Below are positions 17,631 to 25,552 of a DNA stretch of 64,000 nt, piece after piece. Origin of the DNA: Bacilli bacterium (lineage in GTDB: Bacteria > Bacillota_I > Bacilli_A > RF39 > UBA660); the NCBI GenBank assembly GCA_900768345.1, contig CAAGCO010000004.1, positions 1 through 64,000 on the forward strand, in the 5' to 3' direction. A program made the translations under genes and the position numbers. The notes under the pieces were generated by a model. The model saw only the letters and a program-made list of their open reading frames with translations, made no database searches and was not told the DNA's origin. Within the stretch, counting starts at the first letter, position 1, and the number at the start of each line of letters is the position of its first letter.

Positions 17631-17653
17631 ATATATAATTTTATTTAGCATAT

Positions 17654-17685
17654 AATTAAATATACTTTAAAAAGTATATTTAATT
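17654..17685 (+). terminator. Inverted repeat, possible terminator after spoIVB
   Basis: A 14-bp A/T-only stem (17654-17667 with 17672-17685) has a 4-base loop. It lacks a clean T-run and is followed immediately by TATAAT (17689-17694), so it could also be a regulatory site for the next gene. Confidence 0.45.
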
Positions 17686-17712
17686 TGATATAATATTTTT
17701 TTCGAGGATAAT

Positions 17713-18612
17713 ATGATACATAACGAAAGATTTGAAGTTGATAGTAGTAAATTAAAAAGAGATTATAAAATATGTTCTTTAGCTGATATTCATAATAATT
17801 CTTGGGCAAGTTTTGAACTTTGGGATGATTTAATAGATACAGTTGATAGAGAAAACCCGGATTATATATTTATATCTGGGGATTTTGTTTATAATTCTGA
17901 TGATTTTTATGTTTCAAAAAATGATAGAATGTTAAGATACTTTCTTAGAAGTTTGAGTGAGATAGCTGAAACTTTCATGTGTCTTGGTAATCATGAATTA
18001 AAATCCGGAAGAAAGTTTAATAGAGATGATTCTATACAATATTTAAGAATGCTAGATAGAACTATGGATATACATATACTTGATAAAAGAATTGGTGAAG
18101 AATTTATAGATATAGAAGATATTAGAATAGGTGGTTTTTGTCCTAGAAGTGAAACATATTATAAATCTCGTGAAAGAGAGTGGAGTAAATATTTCATAGA
18201 AGATTATTTAAATAGTTTACTTGAATTTACTAAAGATAAATTTAATATTTTACTTACTCATTCTCCTGATACTATAAGTCAAAAAGAAGTTTTGATTGCT
18301 CTTAGAGATAAAATTAAAGAATTAGACTTAATATTATGTGGACATAAACATGATGGATATATTCCTAGAATTATTCAAAAAACTGGTATCATTCATGATG
18401 ACTTTGGATTTGATGTTAGTGATGGAAAGAATATTTTTGATTATATAGTTAGTAGAACTTCTAATTGTAGAGGAGAATTTGATGTATTAGATGCTAAAAT
18501 GATAGTAAATAGGGGATACAGAAAGTTTTCTCATAAAAGTCCAGTATTTGCAGCACTTGATAAAGTTTCATCAAGAGATATGGCTACAATAACTCTTAAA
18601 AAGAAATTGTAG
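17713..18612 (+). CDS. Calcineurin-like metallophosphoesterase
   Basis: The 299-residue protein contains the whole metal-binding set in order: ADIHNN (residues about 19-24), SGDFV (about 56), GNHE (about 92), THSPDT (about 181) and GHKHDG (about 213). It resembles YkuE-type enzymes but has no signal peptide or membrane helix, so it is probably cytoplasmic. Substrate unknown. GAGG lies before the ATG. The C-terminal 60 residues after the HD motif are specific to this protein. Confidence 0.88.
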   Translation: MIHNERFEVDSSKLKRDYKICSLADIHNNSWASFELWDDLIDTVDRENPDYIFISGDFVYNSDDFYVSKNDRMLRYFLRSLSEIAETFMCLGNHELKSGRKFNRDDSIQYLRMLDRTMDIHILDKRIGEEFIDIEDIRIGGFCPRSETYYKSREREWSKYFIEDYLNSLLEFTKDKFNILLTHSPDTISQKEVLIALRDKIKELDLILCGHKHDGYIPRIIQKTGIIHDDFGFDVSDGKNIFDYIVSRTSNCRGEFDVLDAKMIVNRGYRKFSHKSPVFAALDKVSSRDMATITLKKKL

Positions 18613-18620
18613 TCTTTTTT
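18598..18620 (+). terminator. Weak hairpin overlapping the stop codon
   Basis: AAAAAGA (18598-18604) can pair with TCTTTTT (from 18613) over an 8-base loop, followed by T. Confidence 0.45.
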
Positions 18621-18672
18621 ATTGAAATAAAAACTATTTTTTGATAAAATTTATATATACTAGGAGGCTGTT

Positions 18673-18942
18673 ATGGAAGATGTTAGTAATAAATTAGAAG
18701 TTACTATTGAAGATGGTACTACAGTAACTGTTAATGTTTTAGATTTTGTTGATTCATTAGAATTTGGTAAAACATATATAATATATACAGTTAATGATCA
18801 ATCAGATACTATTTTTGCTTCTATTTTAAATGAAACAGAGGATTCTTATTCTCTTGATACTATAACTGATCAAAAAGAATTGGATTTTATTAATAATGAA
18901 ATTGATAGAGTTGTTAGTGAATTAAGCGAAGAGGGTGAATAA
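18673..18942 (+). CDS. DUF1292 family protein
   Basis: 89 acidic residues following the DUF1292 (YrzB-like) pattern: ITIEDGTTVTVNVLDFVDSL, GKTYIIYT, then a C-terminal helix with DQKELDFINNEIDRVV. Function of the family unknown. AGGAGG upstream. A second, diverged DUF1292 gene is at 25286-25552 in the canonical Bacillus position, so this copy is an extra paralogue. It precedes an unknown gene with a 2-base gap. Confidence 0.75.
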   Translation: MEDVSNKLEVTIEDGTTVTVNVLDFVDSLEFGKTYIIYTVNDQSDTIFASILNETEDSYSLDTITDQKELDFINNEIDRVVSELSEEGE

Positions 18943-18944
18943 TA

Positions 18945-19949
18945 ATGACTATACAAGAAGCTATTAGTAGAGGTAGTTTACCTAATATTGATCCTAAAAA
19001 AATGATTAATGTATGTGCTAAACTTGGAATACCTGCTCGTGATTTATCTTTTTCTCTTACAGATGATCAATTAAGAAGACTTCAATATGATCCATCTCTT
19101 CATAGATCTATTGTTACTGCTCAAGTTAAAGATGCTCATAAAACATTAATTTCTGAATATGATGAATTAATAAAGAAATATCAATCTTTATCTGAAAGAA
19201 TGAATAAAAATCCTGATTTGTCATCTAAAAAGGGTGATATTGATAAACTTTTATCAGATTTAATTACTGCTAGAGATGAATACAATGGTGTAGTTAAAAA
19301 TGTATTTATTACAAGAGATAATATGGGATTTGATATAAATGTTACTAATCCTGTTAATCGTACTATTATGGGTATTGTTGATGGTAGACTTCAAAAACAA
19401 GGTGCTAAATTAAATGCAGAATATGCTAAATTAGATAAATTACAGGCTAATAAGTTTAAAACTAAGTTTAAACAAAAGAGAAACGCTAAGAAGATTCAAA
19501 AGGTTGCTGAGAAAATTGCTAAGTTACAAGGAAAGCAAGGTAAACTTCAAACTACTCAAAGAAAGATAGTAAACAAAGGTTCAAGTAAGTATGCTAAAAT
19601 TAAATCTAAAGAATTCTTAGATTATAGGAATGATTTACAAAGATATACAGCTTATGTTGATGCTAAAGAAAAGAATATTCAAGCACAAAGAGATTATGCT
19701 AGTGATTTAGCTCAAACTAGAATGGAATTACATAATTTAGAAAGTCAAATTGGTGTTGGTAATGCATTAGATAGAGCAAAAAATACTATTGCTAGAACTA
19801 GATTGCAATTTGAACAAAGAAAACTTAAATCTGATTTAACTAAATATCAAAAACAAGAAAAAATGATAGAAAGATTAAAAGGAAAAAGAGGTATGTGTAG
19901 ACTTTCTGAACAAATCTATAGGCAAGTTGCCATGTCATATGCTATGTAA
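18945..19949 (+). CDS. Hypothetical basic coiled-coil protein, 334 aa
   Basis: The start is two bases after the previous stop. The protein is strongly basic in the middle (residues about 160-220, KFKTKFKQKRNAKKIQKVAE). It is predicted almost entirely helical, with two long coiled-coil regions (about 60-115 and 230-320). No membrane helix. Family not recognised; nucleic-acid or envelope binding are both possible for such a basic rod. Confidence 0.7.
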   Translation: MTIQEAISRGSLPNIDPKKMINVCAKLGIPARDLSFSLTDDQLRRLQYDPSLHRSIVTAQVKDAHKTLISEYDELIKKYQSLSERMNKNPDLSSKKGDIDKLLSDLITARDEYNGVVKNVFITRDNMGFDINVTNPVNRTIMGIVDGRLQKQGAKLNAEYAKLDKLQANKFKTKFKQKRNAKKIQKVAEKIAKLQGKQGKLQTTQRKIVNKGSSKYAKIKSKEFLDYRNDLQRYTAYVDAKEKNIQAQRDYASDLAQTRMELHNLESQIGVGNALDRAKNTIARTRLQFEQRKLKSDLTKYQKQEKMIERLKGKRGMCRLSEQIYRQVAMSYAM

Positions 19950-19952
19950 AAT

Positions 19953-19982
19953 AAAAATACTTTCAAATGAAAGTATTTTTTT
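19953..19982. terminator. Bidirectional terminator between convergent genes
   Basis: AAAAATACTTTCA (19953-19965) is complementary to TGAAAGTATTTTT (19968-19980). A runs on one side and T runs on the other let it stop transcription from both strands. Confidence 0.9.
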
Positions 19983-21315
19983 ATAGTCCTAATAGATGTG
20001 TTGCTATTTGAAAGTATACTATTAGTGATATTGCATCTACTATTGTTGTTATAAATGGGCTTGCCATTACTGCTGGGTCAAATCCTATTTTCTTTGCAAG
20101 TATTGGAAGAGAGCAACCAATTATTTTTGCAATTATTACAGTTACTATTAATGTTAAACAAACAACTAATGCTACACTTGCTGTTACTTTATCTATTAAA
20201 AGTAATTTTACGAAGTTAGCAACTGCTAGTGTTAATCCTGCAAGTACTGCAACTCTTATTTCTTTCCAAATAACTTTTAATGTATCTTTATATTCTATAT
20301 CATTAAGTGAAAGACCACGGATTATAGTAACTGATGATTGACCACCTGCGTTACCACCAGTATCCATAAGCATTGGTATAAATGATGTAAGAACTACATA
20401 TGATGCTAAAGCTGCTTCATAATGTTGAATGATTTTTCCTGTAAATGTTGCTGATATCATAAGAAGTAATAACCATGGAATTCTACTTTTATATAAATCT
20501 AAAACATTTAATTTTAGATAAGGTTTTTCTGTTGGAGTAATAGCTGCCATTTTCTCGATATCTTCAGTTGCTTCTTCTTCAATAATATCAATTACATCAT
20601 CGATAGTGATGATACCAACTAGTTTATTTTCTGAGTCAACTACTGGTATTGAAGTAAGGTCATAGTCTTGAATGATTTGTGCAACTTTTTCTTGATCTAT
20701 TAGTGTGTTAACTGACATTATATCGTCGTCCATTATTTCTTTTATAAGTTTATCTTCATCGTTTAAAACTAAGTCTTTTAATTTTACTGTACCAATTAGT
20801 TTTCTTGATTTGTCGGTTACAAAACATATATCAATTGTTTCTTTATCATCATATTCTCTTTTAATTTTTTTAATAGCATCTTCGATTGTATTTTCTTCTT
20901 TTAAGTCCATATATTCAGTAGTCATAATACTACCAGCTGAATCATCAGGATAATTTAATAACCCATTTATATCTCTTCTTGCTTCAGGATCAACCTTATT
21001 TAAGAGTCTACTTACTACATTTGCTGGTATTTCATCCATTAAGTCAGCCGCATCATCACTTGCCATATCATTAATGATATCAACAGCTTCTTTTTCACTG
21101 AGTAGAGTAATTAGTTTACTTTGAGTATCTGTTTCCATATATGAAAATACATCAGCTGCTATGTCTTTTTGTAATAATCTAAATATTTTTAATTGTTCTG
21201 TGGTCGGTAGGTCTTCAAATATTTCTGCTATGTCGTAATCATTCATTTTATTTAAAATTTGTTTGATTTCAGCATATTTTTTTTCTTCAATTAGATTTTC
21301 AATATTTTTTAACAT
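19981..21315 (-). CDS. mgtE: Magnesium transporter MgtE
   Basis: The 444-residue product has the MgtE layout: an N-terminal helical superhelix domain (about 1-125, ending in NYPDDSAGSIMTTEY), two CBS domains (about 135-250), and five membrane helices with LMDTGGNAGGQSS and the final IVDAISLIVYF. It is a Mg2+ channel gated by Mg2+ binding in the cytoplasmic domains. The ATG at 21315 has AAGGTGG 8 bases upstream; the annotatable GTG four codons earlier overlaps that site. The leader is only about 20-30 bases, too short for an M-box riboswitch. Confidence 0.96.
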   Translation of the reverse strand: MLKNIENLIEEKKYAEIKQILNKMNDYDIAEIFEDLPTTEQLKIFRLLQKDIAADVFSYMETDTQSKLITLLSEKEAVDIINDMASDDAADLMDEIPANVVSRLLNKVDPEARRDINGLLNYPDDSAGSIMTTEYMDLKEENTIEDAIKKIKREYDDKETIDICFVTDKSRKLIGTVKLKDLVLNDEDKLIKEIMDDDIMSVNTLIDQEKVAQIIQDYDLTSIPVVDSENKLVGIITIDDVIDIIEEEATEDIEKMAAITPTEKPYLKLNVLDLYKSRIPWLLLLMISATFTGKIIQHYEAALASYVVLTSFIPMLMDTGGNAGGQSSVTIIRGLSLNDIEYKDTLKVIWKEIRVAVLAGLTLAVANFVKLLLIDKVTASVALVVCLTLIVTVIIAKIIGCSLPILAKKIGFDPAVMASPFITTIVDAISLIVYFQIATHLLGL

Positions 21316-21342
21316 AATAAACACCACCTTTTTTTCTCGTTA

Positions 21343-21370
21343 ATTATACTATAATTGTATTAAAAAGTCA
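21343..21370 (-). promoter_or_regulatory. mgtE promoter
   Basis: On the minus strand TGACTT (21365-21370), 16-base spacer, TATAAT (21343-21348), then the ribosome site and ATG. Confidence 0.5.
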
Positions 21371-21468
21371 CTTAAAAGTCAGCAAAATATGTAAAAAGAA
21401 TTAAAAATATATAAAATTATTGGTTTTTTTAGTATAATAATTGTTAGTTATAAGAAAGAGGAAGAATT

Positions 21469-22185
21469 ATGAAAAATGATATACCAAATCATGTAGCTAT
21501 TATAATGGATGGAAATGGAAGATGGGCTACAAGACAAGGAAAGAAAAGAACAGAAGGACATTATGCAGGATATAAAACTCTTAAAAAGACTGCTCTTCAT
21601 ATATTAGGTAAAGGTGTTAAAATTCTTAGTGTTTTTGCATTTTCTACTGAAAACTTTAAAAGAAGTCAAGAAGAAGTAGGGTACTTAATGAATTTATTTG
21701 TATCTGCTTTTAAGAGTGATATGCATTTCTTTTTAGAAAATAATATTAGAGTAGTTTTTTCGGGAAGAAAAGAACCTCTTAGTGATGAAGTTTATGGTGT
21801 TATGAAAACGTTAGAAAAAGAAACTTTAAATTGTACTGGTGGAATCTTTAATGTATGTTTAAATTATGGTGGACAATTTGAAATTGTAGATGCTGCTAAA
21901 AAGTTAGCTACTATGTATAAAGATGGGGAAGTAGAGTTAGATAGTGTAAATCCTGAAAATTTCTATAGTTATTTATATAATGATTTACCTCCAGTTGATT
22001 TAATGATTAGAACTAGTGGTGAACTTAGAATTAGTAATTTTATGTTATATAGTATTGCTTATGCTGAACTTTATTTTACAGATAAGTGTTTCCCTGACTT
22101 TACTGAGGAAGAATTTGATAAAGCTCTTGAATCATATTTCAATAGAAATATTTCTAAGGGAGCAGTAAACGATAGAAAGAAATAA
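21469..22185 (+). CDS. uppS: Isoprenyl transferase (undecaprenyl diphosphate synthase)
   Basis: The 238-residue cis-prenyltransferase has the catalytic Asp14 in IMDGNGRWA, FAFSTENFKR, LNYGGQFEIVDAA and RTSGELRISNFMLY near the C-terminus. It elongates farnesyl diphosphate with IPP to the C55 carrier for peptidoglycan and wall polymers. GAGG before the ATG; TATAAT at 21433-21438. The usual cdsA, dxr and rasP neighbours are absent, but a prenyl synthase fused to IspH lies convergently 420 bases downstream. Confidence 0.95.
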   Translation: MKNDIPNHVAIIMDGNGRWATRQGKKRTEGHYAGYKTLKKTALHILGKGVKILSVFAFSTENFKRSQEEVGYLMNLFVSAFKSDMHFFLENNIRVVFSGRKEPLSDEVYGVMKTLEKETLNCTGGIFNVCLNYGGQFEIVDAAKKLATMYKDGEVELDSVNPENFYSYLYNDLPPVDLMIRTSGELRISNFMLYSIAYAELYFTDKCFPDFTEEEFDKALESYFNRNISKGAVNDRKK

Positions 22186-22213
22186 TTTTATATTTTTAAA
22201 AAATATATTGTAT

Positions 22214-22219
22214 TATAAT
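22214..22219 (+). promoter_or_regulatory. -10 box of the small RNA unit
   Basis: TATAAT with no strong -35, in the gap after uppS. A start near 22226 would produce a transcript of about 125 bases ending at the hairpin at 22316-22349. Confidence 0.4.
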
Positions 22220-22225
22220 ATTTGA

Positions 22226-22349
22226 TTTGATAATGTATTAATTACTTGCCATGTTAATATGACAATTTAGACGATAATGTACGTTTCTTAGGCAAGAAGA
22301 AATGTACATGATGTGGAGATATATCTTTAATGAGGTATGTCTCTTTTTT
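22226..22349 (+). ncRNA. Unidentified structured RNA with possible pseudoknot and its own terminator
   Basis: The non-coding gap holds a 13-bp hairpin (22277-22289 with 22297-22309, one G-U pair) with a 7-base loop AGGCAAG. The loop's GGCAAG (22291-22296) is fully complementary to CTTGCC at 22244-22249 upstream, which would form an H-type pseudoknot or long-range pairing. A second 10-bp hairpin plus six T follows. It could be a stand-alone small RNA or a riboswitch/attenuator for the following gene. It does not match SRP RNA, tmRNA, 6S RNA or a common riboswitch that I can recall. Start position is inferred from the -10 box. Confidence 0.5.
22316..22349 (+). terminator. Terminator of the structured RNA
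   Basis: Ten consecutive pairs (22316-22325 with 22334-22343, two of them G-U), an 8-base loop, then TTTTTT. Confidence 0.8.
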
Positions 22350-22393
22350 GTTATTGCTCTAATGATTATTTTACTATAAAAGGGGAAGATTAA

Positions 22394-22603
22394 ATGAGAG
22401 AAATAGTAGAATATACTGAGAAGATATTTGAAGATATCAAACATGCTGATACTGCGGATGATATTGCTAAAAGAGAAGGTTTAAGATATAGAGAAGATAT
22501 ACTTGATAATATGTGTAGTGAGGAATTAGCAGCTAATCTTTTTAGAATTACTCAAACGGAATCAAAATTAAAAAGAGATAATAAAAAAATAGTATCTATG
22601 TGA
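22394..22603 (+). pseudogene. Internally deleted remnant of a DinD/antirepressor-type gene, 69 aa
   Basis: The short ORF joins two distant parts of a DinD-like protein. Its first 20 residues (EKIFEDIKH) match the N-terminus. From residue 23 (DDIAKREGLRYREDILDNM, then ELAANLFRITQTESKLKR) it matches the conserved C-terminal region. DinD proteins are roughly 270-290 residues, so about 150 central residues including the Bro-N-like core are missing, and the tail is cut by a terminator. A ribosome site (AGGGGAAG) and an open frame remain, so a short peptide may still be made. Family match is from memory of the motifs. Confidence 0.65.
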
Positions 22604-22615
22604 TACTATTTTTCT
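22587..22615. terminator. Bidirectional terminator
   Basis: AAATAGTATC (22587-22596) pairs with GATACTATTT (22602-22611); A-run before, T-run after. Shared by the DinD remnant and the minus-strand ispH fusion. Confidence 0.85.
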
Positions 22616-24492
22616 CTTAATCTTAAGAATAATATTAATCCTAAAAGTATATTTTTTGTGTATTCTTTTATATCCATTAATTTAATATTTGTATAAACTT
22701 CGTTGAACATTTCATTCATTTTATTAGTAGCATATTCTAATGCACCTGAGTTTTCAAATAACTCTTGAACTTTTTTAGATTCTTCTTCAGTTATACTTTT
22801 CCCATAATATTTAAGTAATTTATCAAGCAAATCATTTCTATTAATTTTAATATAAGAATAAAGTATAGTTTGTTTAAATTCTTCGATATCTGAGTAAACT
22901 GATTTACCAAGTATTTCTTTACTACTGTAGATTCCTAAAATATCATCTTTTATTTGAAAAGCTATGCCAAGAGGTTCTAATACTTTTTCAAATGTTTCTA
23001 TGTCTTTTGCTTTAGAGTTACCTAGAATCATACCAAGTACAAATGGGCCAATTACTGTGTACCAAGATGTTTTAAGTCTATATATTTCCATTATATCTTC
23101 TTCATGAAGAGTATGCTCTTTATCATTTTTCTCTATGAATGGAAGAGCAACGTCTATTATTTCACCTTTGATAGTTTTGATAACTATATTATTATAATAA
23201 CTTAACAGTTTAGCGAGATTTTTATCATTTTTGTATTTTTTAGTTATCATTTCATTTGTATAAAAGAATCCAAGATCTCCAATACATAAAGCTAGTGAAG
23301 TGTTAGTGTTATCATTTTCTACATTATATTTTTTAAATTCATCTTTATATGTTTCATGTATTGTTTCTTTATTACGTCTTAGATGTGCATTATCAATAAT
23401 ATCATCATGAATAAGTATTGAAGTTTCAAATGTTTCATAAGCAAGTGATAGTGTTTTAGCATAATCATCATTTTTAGTTAATTTGTATCCTAGATCAATT
23501 AAGCATCCTCTTAAGAATTTACCATCACCATTCATATTAATAAATTTGTTTATGGCATCTATTACGATTACGTTATCATTTTCTAAGAAAGATTTATTTA
23601 TTTTCTTCAGTTCTGTTTCAAATTCTTTTAGTTTAGTTTTGTAATAAATAAAGAATTCTAAAAGATTTGCATATTCTTTAATTTGTTCTTTAGGAGTAGA
23701 AGCACCACCTGTGAATCCTATTTTAGTATTTAGTGTATACTTTTCTTTCTTTATGAAATTAAAGAAATCTTTTATATCTGAAAAATAGTATGTTTTAGTA
23801 ACTTCATTACAAAGATTATATAATTCTTTTGTGTTTGAACTTTCTTTACCACCAATTACAAACATTATATCCATTTGTTCTGCTAAAGCGATGCTTGAAG
23901 TTTGAATTAGTTTTTGAGCATTACATATAGTGTTTTCTACTTCATAACTAATGTTATTTTCATTCATATAATTTAATAATTCTTGTAGTTTCTTATGACT
24001 TACTGTAGTTTGACAAACTATAAAGTATTTATCACTTTTATTTAAGTCTTTATAATCATTTTTTGTTTCAATAATTATTCCTTCATTATTAATCCATCCA
24101 TTTGTACCAATAACTTCTGGGTGTGTTTTTTTACCGACTATTATAACTTTATAACCATTTTTTTGTTTTTCAATAGCAATATTATGTACTTTTAAAACAT
24201 TAGTACAAGTAGCATCATAATACTCAATATTATTTTCTTCTAAATAATCATATGTTTCTTTTGGTTCTCCATGAGCTCTAATTATTAAAATATCATCTTT
24301 AGTAAGTATTTTTAAATCATCAATACACTTTATATTATCTTTTTCTAATTCTTTAATAATATAAGGGTTATGTAATATTTCTTTATAAATATAAATATTC
24401 TTATTAGTGTTTTCTTTTTTTAATTTATATGCTGTTTCTATTGCTTTATTTGCTCCAGCACATGTTCCATATATTTTAGGGTAGTATATCAT
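22606..24492 (-). CDS. ispH: Fusion: IspH (HMBPP reductase) and polyprenyl diphosphate synthase
   Basis: One uninterrupted 628-residue frame. Residues 1-280 are a complete IspH: iron-sulfur cysteines at 11 (GTCAGA), 96 (ATCTNV) and 190 (NTICNAQ), with His41, His74, His124 and Glu126 (THPEV) and TGGASTP. Residues about 285-628 form a trans-prenyl synthase: GDGKFLRG (324 onward), first Asp-rich motif DDIID (363-367), second motif DDILG (516-520) and GKSVYSDI. IspH makes IPP and DMAPP, which prenyl synthases condense to farnesyl or longer diphosphates, so the fusion joins consecutive steps. GGAGG lies before the ATG. A convergent uppS would use the product. Chain length unknown. Confidence 0.9.
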   Translation of the reverse strand: MIYYPKIYGTCAGANKAIETAYKLKKENTNKNIYIYKEILHNPYIIKELEKDNIKCIDDLKILTKDDILIIRAHGEPKETYDYLEENNIEYYDATCTNVLKVHNIAIEKQKNGYKVIIVGKKTHPEVIGTNGWINNEGIIIETKNDYKDLNKSDKYFIVCQTTVSHKKLQELLNYMNENNISYEVENTICNAQKLIQTSSIALAEQMDIMFVIGGKESSNTKELYNLCNEVTKTYYFSDIKDFFNFIKKEKYTLNTKIGFTGGASTPKEQIKEYANLLEFFIYYKTKLKEFETELKKINKSFLENDNVIVIDAINKFINMNGDGKFLRGCLIDLGYKLTKNDDYAKTLSLAYETFETSILIHDDIIDNAHLRRNKETIHETYKDEFKKYNVENDNTNTSLALCIGDLGFFYTNEMITKKYKNDKNLAKLLSYYNNIVIKTIKGEIIDVALPFIEKNDKEHTLHEEDIMEIYRLKTSWYTVIGPFVLGMILGNSKAKDIETFEKVLEPLGIAFQIKDDILGIYSSKEILGKSVYSDIEEFKQTILYSYIKINRNDLLDKLLKYYGKSITEEESKKVQELFENSGALEYATNKMNEMFNEVYTNIKLMDIKEYTKNILLGLILFLRLREK

Positions 24493-24628
24493 TTTTTGCC
24501 TCCATAAATATTATAACAAGTATGTGTATTAAATCCTAGAAAAATATAGTTTCTTTGCGTATAATATCTATATAAATATTGTTTAGAAATCAAAAATTTG
24601 TTAGAATATATTTGAGGAGTTGAGTTTT

Positions 24629-24880
24629 ATGAATAATATGGAAACTACAGTAGTAGAGACTGATACTATAATTGATCATAATACAAGAAGTACTTTGCTT
24701 AAAATTTGTGATGATTTAAAAGAAAGAGGATATAATCCAATTAAACAAATTGTTGCTTACTTGATTAGTGGAGATCCTGGTTATATTTCTAGTTATAAAG
24801 AATGTAGAAATAGAATTTTAGAATTTAAAAGAGAGGATATATTAGAATTAATGTTAGTTAATTTTATTAATAAGAAATGA
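24629..24880 (+). CDS. ireB: IreB family regulatory phosphoprotein (YrzL)
   Basis: 83 residues matching UPF0297/IreB: ICDDLKERGYNPIKQIVAYLISGDPGYISS and the two N-terminal Thr-rich segments (METTVVETDT) known in Enterococcus as phosphorylation sites of the IreK kinase. It modulates envelope stress and cephalosporin tolerance there. The ATG at 24629 has GAGGAG about 10 bases upstream; ATG 24638 is an alternative. Ends in ATGA overlap with ruvX. First gene of a Bacillus-conserved operon. Confidence 0.93.
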   Translation: MNNMETTVVETDTIIDHNTRSTLLKICDDLKERGYNPIKQIVAYLISGDPGYISSYKECRNRILEFKREDILELMLVNFINKK

Positions 24881-25296
24881 CATATTTAGGATTAGATTTA
24901 GGTAGTAAAACTTGTGGTATTGCAATTAGCGATAGAACTGGCCTTATTGCTTCTTCTTTAGAAGTAATTAGATATCAAGATTATGAAGAACTTATTAATA
25001 AACTTAATAATATTGTTATAAGTAGAAATGTTGATGCTTTTGTACTTGGTAATCCTAAGAATTTAGATGGTAGTCTTTCTAAGAGAAGTGAGATAACTTT
25101 TGAATTTAAAAAAATACTTGAAGAAAAATTCAAATTAGAAGTTATTATGCAGGATGAAAGGTTATCTACAGTTGAAGCTGAACGTATGCTTATAAGCAAT
25201 GATACTAAACGTAAAAATAGAAAGAAAGTAATAGATAAGATTGCAGCTACAATTATATTGCAAAGTTATTTAGATAGGAGAAATCATGAAAGATAA
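24877..25296 (+). CDS. ruvX: Holliday junction resolvase-like / pre-16S rRNA nuclease (YqgF, RuvX)
   Basis: 139 residues with an RNase H-like fold: GLDLGSKTCGIAISD at the N-terminus, the GNPKNLDGS motif, QDERLSTVEAERML and a final IDKIAATIILQSYL. YqgF is involved in maturation of 16S rRNA ends. It overlaps ireB by 4 bases and the next gene by 11. Confidence 0.95.
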   Translation: MTYLGLDLGSKTCGIAISDRTGLIASSLEVIRYQDYEELINKLNNIVISRNVDAFVLGNPKNLDGSLSKRSEITFEFKKILEEKFKLEVIMQDERLSTVEAERMLISNDTKRKNRKKVIDKIAATIILQSYLDRRNHER

Positions 25297-25552
25297 TACT
25301 CTTGTACTTAAGAATTCTTTTGGAGAAAAACAGGAATATAGAATACTTTTAGATATAGAAGATACAACTAATAATGTTAATTATGTTATATATACTGATG
25401 ATGAAGTAAATAAAGATGGGGATGCTGTTTGCTATGCATCAACATATGTTTTGAGTCCTAAAGGTAATATGACTAAATTAAAACCAGTTGAGACAAAAGA
25501 AGAATTTGATTTTATTAGTAAAATATTAGACTCTTTAGAAGGTGGAAAATAA
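25286..25552 (+). CDS. DUF1292 family protein (YrzB)
   Basis: 88 residues in the exact position of yrzB between ruvX and mltG. The pattern is LKNSFGEKQEYRILLDIE, NYVIYTDDE, YASTYVLSP and a C-terminal EFDFISKILDSL helix. Unknown function. A paralogue lies at 18673-18942. The stop shares one base with the mltG start. Confidence 0.8.
   Translation: MKDNTLVLKNSFGEKQEYRILLDIEDTTNNVNYVIYTDDEVNKDGDAVCYASTYVLSPKGNMTKLKPVETKEEFDFISKILDSLEGGK

Noticed and set aside
21316..21470. M-box riboswitch before mgtE
   Set aside because: The mgtE promoter lies about 30 bases from the start, leaving no room for the 150-base M-box structure.
22302..22379. 25-codon hydrophobic ORF (MYMMWRYIF...) overlapping the small RNA terminator
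   Set aside because: No ribosome binding site, and the strong terminator hairpin lies within the frame. The hydrophobic composition fits a short toxin, but evidence is too weak for a gene.
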